Of a DNA stretch of 64,000 nucleotides, positions 48,405-61,408 are shown one piece after another. Within the stretch, counting starts at the first letter, position 1. Each line of letters starts with the position of its first letter. The stretch covers positions 74,674 through 138,673 of the forward strand of contig JADHZB010001894.1 in the NCBI GenBank assembly GCA_015657535.1. Reading direction: 5' to 3'. The position numbers were made by a program, and so were the translations under genes. Under the pieces are notes generated by a model. It saw nothing but the letters and a program-made list of their open reading frames with translations. It was not told the DNA's origin and ran no database searches. This DNA is from Nephromyces sp. MM_2019 (taxonomy: Eukaryota; Apicomplexa; Aconoidasida; Nephromycida).

Positions 48405-51400
48405 CTATAATTCCCAAAGAGTTCCATCAGTATCAGGAAAGTTTGGGGGCTCAATAGATTCAAATTTTTTTAAGGAGGATGGATCAAAATTTTTAGCGCC
48501 CTTATAAAAAGATTCTACGACCTGCTGATTTAGATCGTCTTTAAGCCTTAAGTGAGAAACTTCTACATATTTACCCGTAAGGAAGAAGTCCTGGAGTACG
48601 AGTAAAATTCCAAACAATAGCAGGAGAATAAAAAAAACCCGAATAGTGGCATTCATAAAGCCCCGCTCCTTAGTTTTAACAGGACGTGATATCTGCATGG
48701 AAAACGTGAAATGAAGCAGGAATCATGAAGTATAAATTCTTTATTGACGATTAAATGCACAGCTGTAATGTATTCGGTACATTATATTAGGCATACCCGT
48801 ACTCTGAATTCTACCCATAATGATTAACAGCTAAATTCAAGATCCAATATTATGATCAGAATTGCTGGTAATAAATTTAGAATAAATGAAAAACATAAAC
48901 AAGGAGTAAAATTAATCAAATTAAAAAAAATGCTGATAAATATGCAAGGTTTTCAAATATGAGAAAAAAAAAAAATTTTCGGAGCGAGTGGATAAACTTG
49001 GATTGAAATACTTGTGGCCAGCCGTACCTACACAGGATCTTAAACGGTGAGTCCTTTAAATGCGAACTAAAACGGCTTGAGTAATGGCTGACTGACTCAA
49101 AACAGTACATACTTAAATTCAGGAGAAACCGCTAGAAGAAGCAAAATATGTCAGCATAAATAGAATTTATCTTATAGCTTTTATAGATGCAAATGCGCTG
49201 AACCCTATTTAACCTTCAGCATAAAAAAAGCATAATTGAGGAGTAAAAAGACAGAATCAATAAAGATTATATAGACTTTACCACCACACTGAAATCCGCT
49301 CCGCTAGATAAAAGCACTGGATGTCTAAAGAACAGGTAGTAGCAAAAGGTAGCACAATCAACAAAAACAGCCAGAAACTACGAACTTCAACAAGGGCTCA
49401 AATATATCGCCATATTTACGCAGGACTTACGTACACACAAAATAAAGCAGGTCCGTCCAAGCTTATGCAACATTTAGGGCACCAGACTCCATAAAAAGTC
49501 AGTATCATGATAAAATTAAGAGACACGCATATGTATACCTTGAAAAACTTATAGAAGGTTTGAGCGCGAATCAAAGTATTCTCGATGAATAGATTCAGAA
49601 TCTCAGTATTAAGCAAATTAACAAGTACCGAACTCAAACAAAACCACTTCCATGAAAAAGCTGTGTAATAAGAGATGCTTAAAGAGTTAATACAAGAGTT
49701 GATCCTACACAAAAAAAAACAAGGCGCTTCTCAGCTAGTAGTCCAAATAACTAAGCATCATCATAAATTTGAAATACAAGTATACAAAGTTACGCCTCTT
49801 GAGACGAAGTTAGGACTTGAAGACATAGAAATCTAGCAGTACAAGCCTGCCCAGTCATAAAACTATGCCACCAGGTAAGTTATTCAAATAAGCAAACAGA
49901 GATGCAATTATTGGTAAATGAAATAGCTCCGATAAAATTTTTTTGCTAACCCAGGCAGAAAACAGACTCCAGTTACTGGAAGATGGTGAAGCTTGTGTGT
50001 TAGTAACACAGAAAATCTGAAAGGCAAAAGCTAGATAAGCTTAATCTCATCCTGGCCAAAAAAATAGATAAAAATTTCTTTAGTATACATATTTGTTTTT
50101 TATAGCTACCTCGATGAAACACCAACATCTTGGTGGATTCACTCTAACAAAAAAACAGCCTGGGCTGAGATGTTGAACAAGAAGTCGAGGAACATACAGG
50201 GAATATTTCACTTATAAACTTTGTCAACTGCTGTTTAAATTCTTCATTGAAATAACAGCTTTAAAGCGATATAAAAAAAATTGAACCTGGTAGTTTTTTA
50301 ACATATCAAAAACACTTTTATGTATGGCTTGGCTGTCTTCCTAAAACCACTACATTATGGCCACTGTAGCATAACAGTCACATATTACGTTGATTTGTGC
50401 GTCATTTACTGCCCTCAAAAAGGCAAAAGAAAGGCAACTGACAGGAAAACCCGAAACAGCCAAGAGACAGCAGGAAAGCTCCAGAGGCGATTTATGCAGT
50501 CTTCAACCCGGAGACTTTTTATAAAACCAAAACACAATTCAAAATAGAACTTTCTTAACTAATTGTAAGGCAAAATACTCATGAAGTTAGAACCGAAAAC
50601 CAGAGATACGCTAAAATTTTAAGCATGCACTTGTACCAAAGCGAATCAACCGTTTCACATGGAAAGCCTTGCAGGCATTTTCCTCCAAACGGAGGCTTGA
50701 AAAAAGCATGAAGAGAATAACTGCAAGCTTGAAATTTAAGATAAAATAGCATAAAACCGCCACATAAGTGGCGCTACCCAAATGGAATAGCGGGTATACC
50801 GAAAAAAATAATTGATAAAAACAGCTTAAATGAATTAAATTCTTCAAAGAACCATCATTTCTAGTCTATATTACCAAGTTAAGTTAAATATTGTAACAAG
50901 AACTTGCAGAATCGCCTTTGGTATATCATCACCAACATGTAGCATTAATCCAGGGGATCTTCCCGGGAGCTTGCATGGCAATGCAAAATGTCTGCCCAAA
51001 AGATCGACTAAACGACACAACTTTTATCATATAATTAGAATTTGCTGCTGTATTTCGTTATCCTTGCATATCTTAAGCTAAGCTAACGAGGCTATTCATC
51101 TAAAGCTAGCGAAGCTAAAAGCAGTAATAAACCACCAGATACTAATAATGTTCCGCTCGTACTCCGTAGGCTACCTATATATCCGTTAATTAAGTGTGTG
51201 AAAGCGACGCACAGAGATAACAATTTCGCCGATAAAACGCTTTCCAGCTGAAAAATACTGGAGAAGAAGATTTCCTGCTTTTGGCCCATGCAAATTAGAT
51301 GATGCTCCGCATAACAAAACAATTCTACCAGCAAGTAAGCTAAAAAATTCAGCATCGAAATCAAGAAAGGGAATTTCATCGCAAACAACACATTTGAAGT

Positions 51401-54400
51401 GTGGAGAGCGCTTAAAATTTCATTTAAAGTAGAAGCTTATAAAGTACCGTTGATTGTAAACCCTGCATATTCCAGAGGAGAAACCAATCGCAAACATAGC
51501 TCCATCATGGCTGTATTTGTGAACAGAAACATACATAATTATTCTTTATTCGAAAAATATTACTTGTGTTCTCTCCTCAGTTACTTTGCCTCTCAAGGCG
51601 TTTCTTTCCGATGAATCCACACCTTTGGGGCTCTATAGAGTATCCTTTCATCAAAGGCTAGCTAGTTTCAAAAGTATCGCTGGTCTTTTGCTATGCAATA
51701 GGCTACATTACCTATCACTATAAAAGATTAAGAGGAGAAGCAAAAGCAGCGCACAAGGAAAAACCATCCATAGTAAAGGAAATTTAGTTCCTATCTTTCC
51801 TCAAGCCATGACTTCGCAATCACGCTGGGATTATCACAAAAAAGGCATCCCAAGCATTCTTATTACCTTAATCCAAACATTAAAAATATAAGTAATCAAA
51901 AGTCGTTTATAGTTACCTAATTGAAAGAGCACTGCATGGACTGGGCCCAAGATATATAACCTTAGCTTGCTTTAGTCCTCCTTCTCTAGCCTCCACAGAT
52001 ATATCCCTGAAGAAAAAAAAATTTTAAAAGCAGAAAAAAAGATACAATTTAAAGGCAAATTATAACTGATAAAGCTGATACACTCAAAGGGGGTGGCAAA
52101 AAATAGGAGAATGCGCGAAAGGAGTAGATAAAGAGGACTTGTGAGGAATTCTGAAGGGATATTTCACCCTCATATAACTTATCCGTAGTGGTCATGGATG
52201 CCTATACTTCAAATTCTATCTACAATAGATTTTTCAAAAACGTAGCAAGAAGGCGCTAGCTACGAATTTCAAGCATATATCTATATACACCAAGATTCAT
52301 AGGCCCAAGAAATAGCTTCGTAAGCCATCTAATATCTAAAAGACAGATATCTTCAGTCGATTCGTACATAAGCCTCTAAGCAATTCCTAAAAGAGCACAT
52401 CGAGGAGTAATTAAAAATTTTTCTTTTTAAAACAGTAGCACTAATAATTTACCAAATTAGTAGCAACGCATCAAAACCAAAAAGTTTATTTTCCCATATG
52501 TTGTTTCATACCAAATGACAGCATAGCAACTCCCTTTTGAAGAGTGTCCAACTGCAAGAAGACGCTCCGGGATCACTGAACTTGCTGACTTCCCTGGAGC
52601 AAAAAATCTATAAAAAAAAAGATATAAAACAGAAGCAATGATTTTGAATCTTAAGTTGCGCCGCAGTCTCAGCTTAATGCTCAAAGACCGGCGCACACAA
52701 GAGCTAAAGAGTTTTATTACAAAACGCGTAAAAATACACAAACTCTTCCAGGGCAATAATAAAACTTGAGCAAAGCAGAGCTGAGTTTGAGATTTTCATT
52801 GAACTAGAGAAACTCAACAAAAGTTTTTGCAATAAAATTTGCACATATTGTCTGGATTACATATGTGTAGACTAACCTGGCAGTGACGAATTACTCGTTA
52901 ATTAAAGCACAGCATATATTTTGACATACGCAAGACTTTGTTATTAATTCAGGATAGCATATATATTCAACAAGGACTCATACAAGAATATTAAAGGTAA
53001 AGGGTCGTGCAAAAAAGTGCTTGCTCAAGTATAAAGATTAAGCCATGACACAGGCAAACTCATTCATTAACAAACGTGGCATGACGTGCAGAAAAAATTG
53101 CAAAAATATCTATAATAGCATACACATATATCTTTATACTATAGATAAGCACGCACACACTCATCTATGACTTGTAGAGAAACCGGAAAAAAATACTTTT
53201 ATGCACACACATCTATACACTATAGAGAAGCACACACTAGTCTGTAAGGTTTCGCACCCTTGTCTCAGTTAATTAGACTCGCTTAACGCCCGAGACAGGG
53301 GAAAATGAAAGCGAATAATCCTTCTAAAATATTACTCGCCCTTCAGATATTATTTTCTTATAATGATATATATAAATTCGCATACCATTTAGTATGATTT
53401 GGTTGCTTAAGATATCGTAAAATTATTGCTTTAGGTTAACAGTCAAAATTCTTCCATCTTACAAGTTAGTGATGTTTGCTAATACTGTCTGCAAGGTGAA
53501 TTTTAAGAGCTTATATAAAGGCTGACTAGCTAAAGCACACCAAGGCAGTAATGACTAATGATGCAGCAAGATGTGTCTCAGTTGAACGTGAAGTTTCTAG
53601 ACTTGTGTTTCCTGGCTGGGACACACACTATTCTATGCGCAATAATTGAGGACTCCGCTAAAGCTACCAAAACCGGATATTCTTAGGCTTAATAATAGAG
53701 CTGAAGCTAGGCTTTAACGCCAAAAAGCACTTACTTGCAGCAGCGAATCATCAAATCTTCATCACTGCCCCTCTTTGATATTTTCGGAACCTAAAAAAGA
53801 AGAAAGCGTGGGGGGCTTTTATATTCAACAAGGAGGGTTTTGCCACAGAGTGCAAAACAATTTGACATCTCATAGATGGCAGTAGAGCTAGTTAAATGCC
53901 TTTTAAAACAGATTTCATAAATAATAAAAAACAGCAATTTTCAAGAATATCAACTGAAATCTTCACGCTAAAAAGGCGGTTTTTTCGGCTTAATCCAAAA
54001 GGAAACTGCTACTAAAAAAATGACAACCATACACCGGAACATCACCCACTAAGGAAATTTGGGGATTTGGCTGCAAGTATTATCAGATATCATTCATCAG
54101 CATTTTTCATTAAAATTATTAAAGGCTTAGAAAAGCTTATTAAAAGAGAAAAAACAGAATGTCCAATTCGTCTTTATCATCTCTTTTTTTTAGAGCTCAT
54201 GCTTATCTTTTTAAAACACTAAATATGTTCTATCTATCTTCGTTTGTAATAAACATTATTCAGATATTATCTTTTTTAGCAACATAAAGCTCTAAAAATA
54301 TTTTTATGGTTTAATTTCTTAAATTCTTTACAAAACACAGCGTATACTAGGAAATAAAAAGATCTACGCGAGCTAGACGCAGGAGATAAACAGAGCAAAA

Positions 54401-57400
54401 ATTTCTCCAAAAAAGTTAGTTTTAATGTATAGAAAGAAAGCCACGAAGCAATTGTCGCCATGTAGCAAAATCAGAAAAAACTTAAAAAAAAAAGGTATGA
54501 TAGCTTAAAAAAAGATCTTAACAAGGCAAAAACCTATTTTTGCCCTAGTAAAATTAAAATCATATTTTTCAAACAACATCATGTTTAACTTTTTTTCCAA
54601 AATAAAGCGATTTCAAGATGGAAAACCCTAACTTTCTCCGAAAGAAAGTACAAGGGATTAAGTAACACATAGTAAAAAAAAGCCGTAAATTTGAGCTTCT
54701 ATGAAAAAATAATGCGACATAAGCGACTGCAGCATAGATAGCGATATCCTTTTTAAAGTCGAAAAAAACAGCGCAATACAAGAGAGAAACAAACTCAAAC
54801 TCTAGTCTTCAACACAGCAAAGTAAGCTGAAAAAAACCCACCAAAACTTACTAGACGTTGAATGAGAGCTCCGGTTTTCAAGTTCCAAATCAAGCACTTA
54901 AAATCAGTAGCGCATGAAGCCACCTAAAAGAAGGTATGAATGAACTCAAGTAACCAAGGCAAAAAACAAGTAAAGGAAGATACAAAGCGAATAAGGAAAA
55001 TCATATACTTGGTGTGTGTGTAGCCACATATTCCTTTAGGTGCTTCCTCTAACAGAATAATATTCCAACTGTAGCGTAGGAACCTAGTAAAAATATGCAC
55101 CGATACTTCTGCTATGAAGCCTTTCTATTGGCACAGTGCTATACTTCTTGGGAAACAGACATTTCTTATATATAGCTAAAAAGCCTGCATCTTGTCTTAA
55201 AATGACTATCAAAAAAGATGAAAAAAATACTAATTTTCATGCTGAAAAAAAAGAAAGTCAAATGTGTGTATAAATGAAAATATCAAAGTAGATCAGTAGA
55301 CCTAGTATTTCCAATACATCATATACATATATCAAATAAATACGTGTCCGAACGTAGTGTCTATACAAATGAATGAATTCTCACACGTCTTTGCATGTCA
55401 GTAACGATTAATTTTGCTAAAGCTTTCAAACTTTCAGCATTCACTGCAGTATTTACATCGCTGGTAACGCTTTATTAAAAGCTCAAAAATAGATTAGTAT
55501 TGGAACGACACCTGCATTCTTCTGGGTTATAATATAACACACACAATCTTTGCGTAATCAGCCTCAATTTTAGCTTGAATTATTTATTCCATCTTAGTTT
55601 AATAAATAAGATAAGCAGACACAGGCAAGAGAGGAGTTAAAAGTTGTAAACACTCAGCATAAAGTTTGAGTAAAGAAAACAAAAAATGGTTAGAACAATA
55701 AGCCAAATTTAACCAGTGTTAATCTTGCTTATTCAGATAAAAGGCCTCACAGGTGAAAACTGACACAAATTTTAAGGCTTGCAGCATTTGCATGCTCACT
55801 AGATGTGAACAGTCAAGCTACGAAAGTTTTGGCATTGAAAAATCCTCCAAAATCATACGTGGAAAAAAAATTCATAAATTATTACAAAAAGGAGATCAAG
55901 CGAATTATAAAGGTAAGCACTATGAAAATCGATTTCTTGGGAGCCGGAGTTAGCAGGAAAAAAAGGCAGAAAAATACCAGAAGTGACTCTCTGTTGATGC
56001 TGCAATCCTTAATCTCACCACTATGCCCTGTAAACTCATGCAATAACTGAATATCCTGCAGCAATTAGGATGGATAAGTTTAGTTAAAATTAGCTTATAT
56101 TATAGCAAAAGAAGATATTTTTGAGCTTTAAATTTTCGAAAAAAATCGAATCTCGTGGCACTATAATTTGAAGACAAAAGATAGATGTTTTTGATAAATC
56201 CAATTGGGATAAATATATCGAAATTCGACATCAGGGTTTGCTCATCCAACAAAAACTTAATAAGAAAAAAACAATACTGCAGCGCCAATCAACATACTGA
56301 GAGCTTCTTAAGCGGAAAAAAGTGAACAAATGAGTGAGAGAAAAGGCTTTGAAGTTTTTTTCAACTCACACACAGCTCGTAAACTATATTATTTACAGAC
56401 GTTAAAAAGCATAATCTTTAGGATTTAGGCTAAATTAGTCGTGCAGGAGGCGCTGCAAACACAGAATTTCGATGCAAGAAGAAATTGCTCGTTTTTCGAG
56501 ATAATAGCAACATGCTTAAGTTGGTGGAAGCTATTATTTTCAATGTGCTTGCCGAGAAACACGTAGAAGCACATAAAAGTGCAAAAGGCTCCGTGAGCGT
56601 AATCTGTTACCCTCGAAAGGAAACTCATACTTTCAAGTCAAAAATATATGCCGCTTCTAGTCATATATAGCATGCAACACTCAACTTTACTGCTAGCATC
56701 CCAGCATTATACCACAATTTCAAGCGGCTCTTTTGTGTTTGCGACACTCACGCACACTGAAACTACCCTTTTTCTCGTGCGAATGACGCTCGCACACATT
56801 TAAGCCAAAGTGAATATTTTAATATGCTGCTAAAAATTAGGATCAGAAAATTACATCCTCAAAAATGCTTAACATTGTTCAGGCAAACCAAACACCACTT
56901 TGAATCAAAAAATGTAGCATACAGGAAAAAACGCACTTCAGCAATTCCAAAGATAATGATATCACTAATAATAGAGGGACTGCAGCAATCACTCAAGAAT
57001 AGATTTCTCAATTTCTCAATGTATTAACAACCAGTACCATGGCTAAATGGGGTTTAAATTCAGCCCAAATAATGGTAAATAGCCAGCAAATGATATTGGA
57101 ATCTACGAAAACGAAGGAAAAACTTGCCTTGATTAATAGAATTTTCATAAAAAATTGGCTTAATGAAAGGATTAGATGTAGTCATACCAGCTGTCAAAAA
57201 ATTGCTGTTAGATATGGAAGAAAGATGAAATAATCAGATAAATTTATCGTAGAAAAAGGTTAGAAACCTAGGTAATACTTTATGAAAAAAAAATTACCTT
57301 TGCCTCATCATACCTTAGAGAAGGCATGCCCTTACTTTCAAAGCCCAAAGAATGCTTTTTCCCTCCTTCTCGGTCGAAACTTGAAGCACCTTCAGCACTA

Positions 57401-60400
57401 TCAGAAATGCCAGGTTTTTCTGTGTGTACTAATGGAATACTCCAAACTCTGCGTAGAAAAATAGTAAAAAAATTCATCATCGGCACTAATTGCCTGGCTT
57501 CGCTTCAGAGGCAGGGAGCTGAAATTTGCTAATTAAATACTTTAGAATATAATTTAACATTATAAAACGAGTGTTCTCAAATAGAGAAGGGCATTAAGGA
57601 AGAAAATCAGCAAAGATAAAACAAAAGCAGTTTTTACCATCGAAAACACGGTAATAGAGATATGAGTGAAGATAAGGGTTTTTGTGAGGGGGTGAGAGGG
57701 GGGGCCAAAATACTACTGAAGATGGTAGAAAATACAACTAAAGATGGCAGAAAATACTACCGAAGATAGCATATTATAGATTCGTATACAATTGACAGCT
57801 TCCAAACATTTTGCATTGCAATTACATATATTTATAAGTAAATCAAGACTACGAAACGTGAAATAAATAACATAAATTCAAGCTAACCTTCCTATATATT
57901 ATCAGAAATACATTATGAATTTCATGGTAACGTATGCAAAATTGTGGAAATATTACCTCTAATTTTACTTTTATCGCTTTCAGATATTTTTGTATTATGA
58001 TCTGATACCATCTTTATAAATACATCTTTTATAAAAAACATCAGAAAACAGCGTATCCTCGCAAAGAAGATATATTTCGACAAAGTACACAAACAAATGA
58101 GAGAAATTATCAGAGAAATATCGTTTCTACAGTGAAGACAAAGCCGATGAACCTTTACCATAACGTAATTGGTTGCAGCGAGTTATTTCGATAAAATACT
58201 ACATAACATGTGGAAACTGAACCCCAAGGCCTAGACGAAGCATTTCAAGGATACTGCTAGGAAAGCCAGAGTTAGCAATCTTCCTCAGTGCATTTTTGAA
58301 CACAAAGATTTCGAGATGCAACTGCACAAAATAGACTTTAAACTATAAAAGGTGAATATTGATCTTCAATAAGACGATTACAGGTATAAGAAAAAATGAG
58401 GGTTTTCTTGGAGAAATGGATACTTTTTAATCAAAAATTAACAATAAAACATCAAATAAGCAAGAATTTAGGCGTTTTCCCGTTTCAAATTTATAAATTA
58501 GCAGATCAAATCAGCAATCATAGGTAAAAGTACATTCAAATAGCAGGACCTGCAAAATAAAAATGAAAAAAACAAGGTTCTTTCATCAAATTATCTGCAC
58601 ATTGCCAACGATATTAAAGTAGAAAGAAAAGTACCTTAATTTATGGTCTGTACCTCCAGCAACTAACGCCTCTCCCGATGGGGCAAAGCGAACGACCTAC
58701 GGATCAACACTTTGGGAGCCAAAATTATGACTGAAGAATCTGTTTAGCCTACTAAAAGTAACTTAATTAGTTATGCAACCTTAAAAACTGAAGACCTCTA
58801 TCGTTATAGCGTCATGTAGCGTCTTTTCATGCAAATAATAACGAAAAAAATTGAAGTGGAAGAATAAAAGGCTACGGGGTCCATTTTTTTGGAGGATTAA
58901 TTCTAGAGGAGCTGAGAAATATAACCGGAAAAACTCGTGAGCAAAACAAGATAATTAACATTTTGCATACAAATTTAAAAGCTGCAATTAAAAGGTATTA
59001 AGATCACGTTATTGAAATAGAAAGTAAAAAGTTCCAAAGAGAGACTTTCTAGTACAGTTGCATTCGAAAATATTTTCAAAATAGGAAGTAGTTTGTTGAA
59101 GTTACAACCCCATTTTCGATCCATAGAGTGAGTTGAAACTAGATTATACGTTTAGATATTAACTACAATGAGAATAGCAACTTGGAAGATTAATTCCATA
59201 ATGTTTAGATTGGGTTTACTCGAACGGTCTGTTGTTCAATCCGAGCCAGATGTTATTTTTTTTTGAGGTTTTTATCAAAGTAAACGCAGCTCGATTAACT
59301 AGATTCATGGTGGATAAAATATCAGCGAAAGAGCTCGAAAATTCATGAATATATTGTTGAGATCGCCAAAACAGCACCTAAAACTTGCAAAGCAATTTTT
59401 CCTCAATAGCTAATCCATTTGATTAAGTTATAAGTGGTTAGACGCTTTCTATGAAGCTTTTATAAAGTTATAACCTGCAAATAGTGGTTTCTGCGCCTTC
59501 TTCCGTCATTATCCAGAGTTACTTGGAACTGATTCAAGATTTTAGGCCTTAAAATAAGATGAAATCAAAAAATGGAGAAAACAGGCAATCGATTTATGTT
59601 TTTGCAAGTGAAGAAGCATAAATTATGGCAAGAGCTGCCGGGTTTTCAACAAGTAAAAATATATCCAAGCCAATACATTAGCTATGGATAAGCTGGCAAG
59701 CAATTTATGTGATTGCAGCAATAATAGCAGCTGAAGAAAAAACTTCAAAAGTTGCTGCCCTCCGTATAAAACATAAAAATAAACCACAATCTAGATTCTA
59801 GCACTTTTACACCTTCTTCCTCAAAGAGATTTGGTGATCTTAATGCTTCTTTAGAGAGTAATAACATAGCTATACACTACTAGTATGCGAGATTTTTCTG
59901 CCTACCCGAGAAAAAAATTATATTACTGCAACCTATAAGCTCCTTAAAAAATACAAACCTAAATTCCGAAACAAATATCATTCTAGTATATCATCGTAAG
60001 AGCACCTTGATAAATTACTAATGTGATTTTTTCATCCACCATTTGCTTCTTCACCTCAATTCAGGAATATAAAATAATGCAACCCTACACTTACCGAAAG
60101 GCAGGTACAAAAAGAGTGAGACAGCTTTTACCATTAAAAATATCGTTTTAGGAAGATGATACGTCAAAATATATATTCCAAATGCATTAATTTTTATATG
60201 CTCAGCACCCACGTAATCCTAATTTATTCATGCTTTGCTTTCTCAGCATTTAAGCCAAGATATACCCATACTCACTATTTGTGCAAACTACAATTTATAT
60301 CTAAAAAATCTTCAATTGCTCTGAAAATTTTTTTTGGAATATTTTAAACAGGCAGACACATGAATTATCAGAGCTACTACAAAAACAATATAATTTCGGG

Positions 60401-61408
60401 AAAACCAAAAATCATAATTCAAGCGATATTTAGCGCACTACAAAGGAGTTTCCTTCTGTACTCAGATCTGCTTCATTAGTGTATACCTGCTAGTAACTCG
60501 CACATAATTTTACGTGTTCTTCGCTATATAATTTAGAAGCATAAGGACTTGGTTGATAGCGTGGAATAAACAAGGAAACTCGATATAATAGCATTTTCAA
60601 ACCTCCACATAAGTTTTTTTCACGCATTAAATCCATTGGGCTAACCCGTAAGTAGCATCAATATCGAAGAATATGATTTTATCCTTTACTATTCCAGCCC
60701 AAATATTTGCCTGAGATCAAAAAATAATTTGGAGTCATGATATTACAAGTGAAACGCAGCTTCAGTAACAAAAAAAGCCGTACGAATTGAGCTTTAAAAA
60801 ACACTGTCAAACACTCTGTAGCTGAGAGGCTTATCAGCATTTTCCAGAGGATGGGGAGAAAGCAGATTGTATACTTTGATGAGAAGAGCCAAGAAGAGTA
60901 GCTTCTTTCGTTGATAATCCGAAAAAATATCGCGGCGCTAAAAAATCTTCAAAAATTATGAATTTTTACATTACTGGTTCTACAAAGTAAGATGTGAAGC
61001 TTACGAGGCATGCAATGATATCGACAATATATAAAAGGGAAAGAAGTGATAATGTCTTTCATAAGTTGATAACGTCTACCCCTGATTAATTACAGTGCAT
61101 TACCCGGAAAGAGTGGACTATGGAGTCCAGTACTCCACCAAACTCAGTGGAAACGCAGATTTTCTCAATGCTATTCTTCTTGGGGCAGTACAAATGGATT
61201 TCCTGCGATAAAATTATATGGCCACAATAATTACCTTTATGCTAGGCAATGGTGACAACCTCAGCGAAAAAAAATTCGCATATTGTAGCATTACGCAGAC
61301 ATGAGAATACACATTAAGCAAACTATAGCTTACCAGGCAATCCTCGATTCCATAGTTGCTGCCACCTCCTCCACCGGCAGTTAGTATATACTGAGAGTTG
61401 CAGGCTAT
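48405..61408 (-). CDS. SEC12: SEC12/PREB: ER membrane-anchored WD40 protein, Sar1 guanine-nucleotide exchange factor
   Basis: Exons read (minus): 61334-61408, 61104-61202, 60646-60710, possibly 60095-60124, 58635-58696, 57314-57448, 55978-56055, 54852-54923, 53735-53790, 52512-52593, 51917-52006 and 48405-48692 (stop). The first exon and at least four linking exons are missing from this model. Hallmarks: the GGGG signature of the first blade (YILTAGGGGGSNYGIED) leading into EIHLYCPKKNS; VVRFAPSGEALVAGGTDHKL joining in phase to RVWSIP; HEFTGHSGEIKDCSINRE then VASCATDFKCLIWNLKTG then ALIQRL; a DLMIRCC segment; and PERLLAVGHSSKGSCYAVIW joining to DISVEAREGG. The last exon has a transmembrane helix (NATIRVFFILLLLFGILLVL) and a ~60-residue tail. 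WD40 repeats followed by a single C-terminal anchor are the SEC12/PREB topology: cytosolic propeller, lumenal tail. It loads GTP on Sar1 to start COPII budding. Introns of hundreds to thousands of AT-rich bases make this a 13-kb gene. Confidence 0.85.
53125..53250. repeat. Imperfect ~67-bp direct repeat
   Basis: CACATATATCTTTATACTAT followed by AGATAAGCACGCACACACT, and the related CACACATCTATACACTATAG followed by AGAAGCACACACTAGTCTGT, with the AAGCAC cores about 67 bases apart. In SEC12 intron sequence. Confidence 0.5.
57707..57771. repeat. 22-bp tandem repeat, three copies
   Basis: AAAATACTACTGAAGATGGT-type units at 57707-57728, 57729-57750 and 57751-57771 with a few substitutions. They lie in the SEC12 intron between the exons at 58635-58696 and 57314-57448. 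Confidence 0.85.

Noticed and set aside
49016..49110. Extra SEC12 exon SHLKDSPFKILCR
   Set aside because: It has acceptor-like and donor-like ends but its phase does not join the last exon, so it was left out.
58534..58549. 16-base SEC12 exon after GGTDHKLR
   Set aside because: The exon at 57314-57448 joins in phase and continues the WD40 repeat as RVWSIP, so the short one is unnecessary.
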